NCBI GenBank assembly: GCA_029068655.1
Contig: JAIECF010000255.1
Location: 1 to 56,356, forward strand
From: Muribaculaceae bacterium
Lineage (GTDB): Bacteria; Bacteroidota; Bacteroidia; Bacteroidales; Muribaculaceae
DNA length: 56,356 bases
Direction of reading: 5' to 3'
Part shown: positions 52,133 to 56,356 of the stretch, one piece after another
How positions within the stretch are numbered: position 1 is the first letter of the stretch
Layout: each line of letters begins with the position of its first letter
The notes under the pieces: model-generated
The model's input: the letters and a program-made list of their open reading frames with translations, nothing else
What the model was told of the DNA's origin: nothing
The model's database searches: none
Made by a program: the position numbers and the translations under genes

Positions 52133-54562
52133 ATGATTATGCATCCTGCCGATATGGCAGTCAAAATATTGAAAATAGTACTTATTCTGCTTGCAGTTGG
52201 TCTCAACTGCTCGGCTGACGACACGATAACTTTCGATGGACAAGTATACACATTGAGCAAGGATACAATACTCCTTGATCGGGAGGACATATATGGTTCT
52301 TCGCTTTCTGTAAGAACACCTGAAGAGGCTTTTAAGAAAATAAATCAAGCGGGGGATAAAGCCACACTGCTCGTTGCTCCCTCTGTATATTGGATAGATG
52401 ATCCGGATGATGATTCAGTTCGTACGGATACCGGAGGCATACCATTCGCAGTGAGACTTAAGTGTGAGTCGCTATCATTAATTGGTCTTTCCCGAAATCC
52501 GGAAGATGTTGTCTTTGCAGTCAACCGGGGTCAGACTCAGGGAGCAGTAGGTAATTTCACTATGTTTCATGTAGACGGTAAAGAGCTTGAACTTAAAAAC
52601 ATTACTTTCGGTAATTACTGTAATGTAGATCTTGATTATCCGCGTAATACGGATTACAACCGTAAAAAACGAAAGGATGCTATAGTTCAGGCCCAGATAG
52701 GAATTTGTAGTGGAGTGGATCATCTATTTGCCGAGAACTGCCGTTTCATCAGCCGACTCAACCTGTGCCCGTTCGTTGGCGCTCGCAGAAGTTTATATGA
52801 CAATTGCTATTTCGAATGTACCGACGACGCTCTTTCAGGATCCGCAGTGTATCTCAATTGCCGATTTATTTTCTTCAGCAGCAAACCCTTCTATTCTACT
52901 TCGGAAACTGGAACTGTGTTTTTAAACTGCGATATCACATGTCTCGGGGACGGGATACAGTATTTCACTAAAGTACCGGGAAAGGTAACTGCTATTGACA
53001 CCCGCTTCTTTTGTGAAAATCCTATCGAAATAAAATGGACACGCGATACTTCCGATATAATATGCATGCAGGAAAACATATCTCTGAACGGCACTCAATA
53101 CATTATCGATTCCGATCGTCCGGAGCTTGGTATCTCTTTAAGCGGTAGTCCTCTTAGGAGTTCATACAAGATAGAATATGAAGGAAAGACAATTTATAAT
53201 CTTCCGAATCTACTCAATGGCGACGACCTGTGGGACCCCAAAGGCATGAATGTGGTTATCTCAGAAATGGAAACGAAAACAGGGAGTAAACTCACAGGCC
53301 TACCGGTAACCTTGAAGCTTGATGTAAAGAAACCAACTCCTCTCAGCAACGGCGACTGTGCTGAGATCATTTCCACACCCCTCCTATGGGGAGGTTATCC
53401 ATCAGGAACTATTGACAAATTTATATTCAGGGCAGAAAACTCATTACCGGTAGAGAAGACTATTGTGATTCCGGTATCCACCCCTGAAGGATTATCAGCC
53501 CGAAAGACTCTCACCGTAGAACCGAATCTACGGAATGCACCTTCATTCAAACGCAAGCCTTCAATAATATATGATGAAATCGAGAATTGCCTGCGTGTAG
53601 ACTATTCTGTATCCGGAAAGGGAGAGGATGACAGTCGCATCATGTGGTGTAGGATAATAAATGATGGAATGTCTCCGAGGGTGCTTGTGATGACCGAATC
53701 TGACGCTCCATACGGAAAAACTTACAAAGCCAAGGCGGGTGACCTTGGGAATGGAATTATGGCTGTCGTCTTCCCTAAATTCAGGGATTCCAAATGTGGA
53801 ACCTTTGAGGCTTCCAAAGTATATGAATTGACGGATCCTGCCCACATTCTGGAGTTTCCTGAGAGTATGCTGTCTACAGATTTCAGTGATATAAGCATAG
53901 TAAAGAGAGAGGCTGGAATTCCTGGAATATGGAGTTTCGATGTCTTCAAGCCGGCCGATACTTTCCATGTCGACTGGCAGCCTGCAGAAGGGCCCGGCTG
54001 GTATTTCGGCAAAGGTTTCGATGCGTCGTCAGGTATTGGTATCGTGCAGAGCGAGAAGGGCGCGCGAATGAGTTATGTTCCGAATCGCGATGTGTGTAAA
54101 GACATGAAAGTCTCGCTCATAGCCGAACCTGCCAAAAGCGGAGGACAGGGATTTGGAAGCGCCACCAAACAATATATGGATATCTGTGTTAAGTTTGACC
54201 CCGTCAGTCTGAACGGATATGCCCTCCGGATAGAGCGCACGCCAGATCATGACCGTGCTGTAAGTTTTTCACTGATAAGATATGATAATGGTAAGACATC
54301 CATTATATCTGACGAAGTAATCAGCAATTGCTTCCGAACGCCGTGTCATATAGAAGTAGGAATTACCAACGGCATCCTTCAGGCTTCAGCCTACACCGAA
54401 GCTTCCGTATCTGACCGCAGATGTTGTGATCGGGTCGTGAATAAAGTCGATCTGCAGACACCCGTCGAGAGCAACTTACTCTCAGGTTTCTGCATACAGC
54501 ACACCGGCTCTACCGGTCCTTCTTCCACACTTCTCCGAGACTTAACACTCGAATGGGAATAG
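52133..54562 (+). CDS. Secreted right-handed beta-helix protein, pectin-active-like
   Basis: 809 residues with a signal peptide (KILKIVLILLAVGLNCSA). Residues about 100-310 show beta-helix turns with stacked Asn/Cys: LELKNITFGNYCNVDLDY, HLFAENCRFI, RSLYDNCYFECTDDAL, SAVYLNCRFIFF and GTVFLNCDI. The FECTDDALSGSAVYLNCRF part resembles pectin methylesterase, but its catalytic Gln-Asp-Asp set is not clear. Two Ig-like segments (about 400-575) and a C-terminal jelly-roll (about 600-809) follow. Substrate unknown. Starts at 52139 or 52154 are also possible. It lies 36 bases before the GH43 gene in one transcript. Confidence 0.8.
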   Translation: MIMHPADMAVKILKIVLILLAVGLNCSADDTITFDGQVYTLSKDTILLDREDIYGSSLSVRTPEEAFKKINQAGDKATLLVAPSVYWIDDPDDDSVRTDTGGIPFAVRLKCESLSLIGLSRNPEDVVFAVNRGQTQGAVGNFTMFHVDGKELELKNITFGNYCNVDLDYPRNTDYNRKKRKDAIVQAQIGICSGVDHLFAENCRFISRLNLCPFVGARRSLYDNCYFECTDDALSGSAVYLNCRFIFFSSKPFYSTSETGTVFLNCDITCLGDGIQYFTKVPGKVTAIDTRFFCENPIEIKWTRDTSDIICMQENISLNGTQYIIDSDRPELGISLSGSPLRSSYKIEYEGKTIYNLPNLLNGDDLWDPKGMNVVISEMETKTGSKLTGLPVTLKLDVKKPTPLSNGDCAEIISTPLLWGGYPSGTIDKFIFRAENSLPVEKTIVIPVSTPEGLSARKTLTVEPNLRNAPSFKRKPSIIYDEIENCLRVDYSVSGKGEDDSRIMWCRIINDGMSPRVLVMTESDAPYGKTYKAKAGDLGNGIMAVVFPKFRDSKCGTFEASKVYELTDPAHILEFPESMLSTDFSDISIVKREAGIPGIWSFDVFKPADTFHVDWQPAEGPGWYFGKGFDASSGIGIVQSEKGARMSYVPNRDVCKDMKVSLIAEPAKSGGQGFGSATKQYMDICVKFDPVSLNGYALRIERTPDHDRAVSFSLIRYDNGKTSIISDEVISNCFRTPCHIEVGITNGILQASAYTEASVSDRRCCDRVVNKVDLQTPVESNLLSGFCIQHTGSTGPSSTLLRDLTLEWE

Positions 54563-54598
54563 ATATTCCATCCAATAATAATAAACTTTTAACCAATC

Positions 54599-56272
54599 AT
54601 GAAAAAATTCTCAATCCTGCCGATTGCCGCACTCGCCGCTTGCATGACTCTGCCGGCTCTCGCAGATGTGTCAAAGGCCTATGTGTCTGATCTTGGCAAC
54701 GGGAAATATCAGAATCCCGTCATCAACGCAGATTACTCAGATCCTGACGTTATCCGCGTAGGCAACGACTATTACATGACATCTTCAAGTTTCGCCAATC
54801 TTCCGGCACTGCAGATACTGCATTCCAACGATCTTGTCAACTGGACGATTGTTGGCGCTGTCGCCGACAAATATACAGATGCCGCATTCGATGGTGTAAG
54901 CCATGGAAATGGAGTATGGGCACCGGCTATACGATATCACGACGGCAAATACTATGTGATGTATGGAGATCCTGACCGCGGCATCTATGTAGCAGATACT
55001 ACTGATCCCAAAGGCCCTTGGAGTCCTCTCAGGCTAATTTATCCAGCTGTGGGCGTGATCGACCCGTGTCCTTTCTGGGATGAGGATGGTCGTGCCTACA
55101 TCGCACACGGCTATGCCGGAAGTCGTGCGGGAGTGAAAAGTATACTCGGCATGATAGAAATGACTCCCGACGCTACCGGTGTGATCGGAATGGACCGGGT
55201 GATATATGACGGTCATATCGAAAACGAAACGATCGAGGGTGCAAAAATATACAAAAGAGGTCCTTGGTATTATATCTTCTCACCGGCTGGTGGAGTCTCA
55301 ACAGGCTGGCAGGTTGTTATGCGTAGCAAGAATCCATGGGGTCCTTATGAGCAGCGCAACGTCATGGAACAGGGGAATACAGACATCAATGGCCCTCATC
55401 AGGGTGCCTGGGTCGATACTCCAGACGGCAAGGAGCATTGGTTCATTCATTTCCAGGATAAGGGGCCATATGGACGAGTGATCAATCTAGAACCTATGGA
55501 ATGGAAAGAAGACGGCTGGCCGGTGATCGGAGTCGATAATGACGGAGACGGTCGGGGCAATCCGGTACGCTCATACAAAAAGCCTAACGTCGGCAAGACA
55601 TATCCTATCTCCACTCCACAAGACAGCGATGATTTTGACTCCAACACCCTTGGACTCCAGTGGCAATGGAACGGAAATCCACAACCATTATGGTATTTCT
55701 GCGATGCAGAGAGTTCATTGCTTCGCCTTTTCTCACATAACACTCCGGATGCAAAAAACCTCTATGACATGCCAAACGTTCTGATGCAGAAGTTTCCCAA
55801 CGAAAACTTCACTGCTACTGCAAAGGTATCGTTCCATCCGAGGGAGAAGGATGGCAAGACCATGGTCGGCGAAAAGGGAGGAATAGCTGTGATGGGTTAT
55901 AACTTCGCTACGCTTGCTCTTGAGAGCCGGGAAGACGGAGTCTATCTTGTGCAGACTGACTGCGTAAACGCAAACAAGGGCGCAGAAGAAGCAGAGGTGA
56001 CAGCCTTACGTCTTGATTCCAACAAGCCGATATGGCTTCAGGCTGTCGTCAGAATGACCGGCAATAAGTCTCCCAAACAGAAACCTGACTACAAATGCGA
56101 GGTTAAATTCCGCTACAGTTTCGACGGCAAGAAGTTCAGCGACATCGGGCGTCCGATGGATGTGCGAGAAGGGCATTGGATCGGCGCTAAAGTGGGCGTA
56201 TTCTGCACACGCCCATGGAAGAGCAATGACTCAGGTTGGCTCGACGTAGACTCATTTATAATCGACAAATAA
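54599..56272 (+). CDS. Secreted GH43 arabinofuranosidase/xylosidase
   Basis: Five-bladed beta-propeller glycosidase acting on arabinose- or xylose-containing plant polymers. 557 residues; signal peptide FSILPIAALAACMTLPALA. Catalytic base Asp48 in NADYSDPDVIRVGNDYYM, pKa-tuning Asp155 in GVIDPCPFWDEDGRAYI, and acid Glu213 in ETIEGAKIYKRGPWYY. The C-terminal 190 residues (from about 355) form the beta-sandwich typical of long GH43 enzymes. Probably co-transcribed with the beta-helix gene. The 84 bases after the stop are AT-rich, with no terminator before the window ends. Confidence 0.92.
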   Translation: MKKFSILPIAALAACMTLPALADVSKAYVSDLGNGKYQNPVINADYSDPDVIRVGNDYYMTSSSFANLPALQILHSNDLVNWTIVGAVADKYTDAAFDGVSHGNGVWAPAIRYHDGKYYVMYGDPDRGIYVADTTDPKGPWSPLRLIYPAVGVIDPCPFWDEDGRAYIAHGYAGSRAGVKSILGMIEMTPDATGVIGMDRVIYDGHIENETIEGAKIYKRGPWYYIFSPAGGVSTGWQVVMRSKNPWGPYEQRNVMEQGNTDINGPHQGAWVDTPDGKEHWFIHFQDKGPYGRVINLEPMEWKEDGWPVIGVDNDGDGRGNPVRSYKKPNVGKTYPISTPQDSDDFDSNTLGLQWQWNGNPQPLWYFCDAESSLLRLFSHNTPDAKNLYDMPNVLMQKFPNENFTATAKVSFHPREKDGKTMVGEKGGIAVMGYNFATLALESREDGVYLVQTDCVNANKGAEEAEVTALRLDSNKPIWLQAVVRMTGNKSPKQKPDYKCEVKFRYSFDGKKFSDIGRPMDVREGHWIGAKVGVFCTRPWKSNDSGWLDVDSFIIDK

Positions 56273-56356
56273 TCTCACATTATCAACCAGTTATAAATAA
56301 AAGTTTCCCAAAACGAACATATATTTATCTGATTTATAACATATTCACTTTTTCTA

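Overview
The window is chromosomal DNA from a Bacteroidales bacterium, possibly a Muribaculaceae-type gut commensal; the family-level guess is weak. The order-level call rests on recurrent TAnnTTTG -7 boxes upstream of genes, a tmRNA whose tag reads GENNNYALAA, a short (~286 aa) primary sigma factor, a LolA-like gene directly after ftsK, M16/M3/S41 peptidases, and secreted GH51/GH43 arabinoside-acting enzymes. I see no integron, CRISPR array, phage or insertion sequence. Most of the window is core genome.

Layout. 1-2.8 kb: 5' part of ssrA (tmRNA, minus), glnS and an ECF sigma factor (minus). 3-8.8 kb (plus): DEAD-box RNA helicase, Lon protease, a second ECF sigma factor, a thioredoxin-fold protein lacking CxxC, and an unlisted 52-aa protein. 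8.8-15.1 kb (minus): hutU-hutI-hutH-rlmD, the first and third steps of histidine breakdown with urocanase, followed by an rRNA methyltransferase. 15.4-21.1 kb: three exported TlpA-type thiol-disulfide proteins, a nicotinamidase, a Crp-type regulator and a lipoprotein gene whose downstream half is a decayed reading frame. 21.4-23.7 kb (plus): GH51 arabinofuranosidase and trxA. 23.8-28.1 kb (minus): dnaE and a C40 lipoprotein peptidase. 28.3-30.9 kb (plus): DegP/HtrA protease and rpoD. 31-43.7 kb (minus): a long convoy ftsK, lolA-like, trxB, dCMP deaminase, S41 protease, 5-formyl-THF cyclo-ligase, M16 and M3 peptidases. 43.9-48.8 kb (plus): small membrane protein, dxs, trkA, trkH, overlapping or nearly so. 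48.9-52 kb (minus): Fe-alcohol dehydrogenase, DUF418 membrane protein, SMR exporter, and a 38-codon relic of a sugar/proton symporter. 52.1-56.3 kb (plus): secreted beta-helix protein and a GH43 enzyme.

Themes. Envelope and cytosolic thiol redox (three TlpA-like proteins, TrxA, TrxB and a CxxC-less thioredoxin) and proteolysis (Lon, DegP, S41, M16, M3, C40) are unusually well represented. Plant arabinoside use is suggested by GH51, GH43 and a dead sugar symporter, but no SusC/SusD pair lies here. The clearest overlooked items are the 52-aa gene, the decayed lipoprotein tail, the symporter relic and a heptamer tandem repeat that encodes the end of HutU. I found no convincing evidence of a wholly new multi-gene system.
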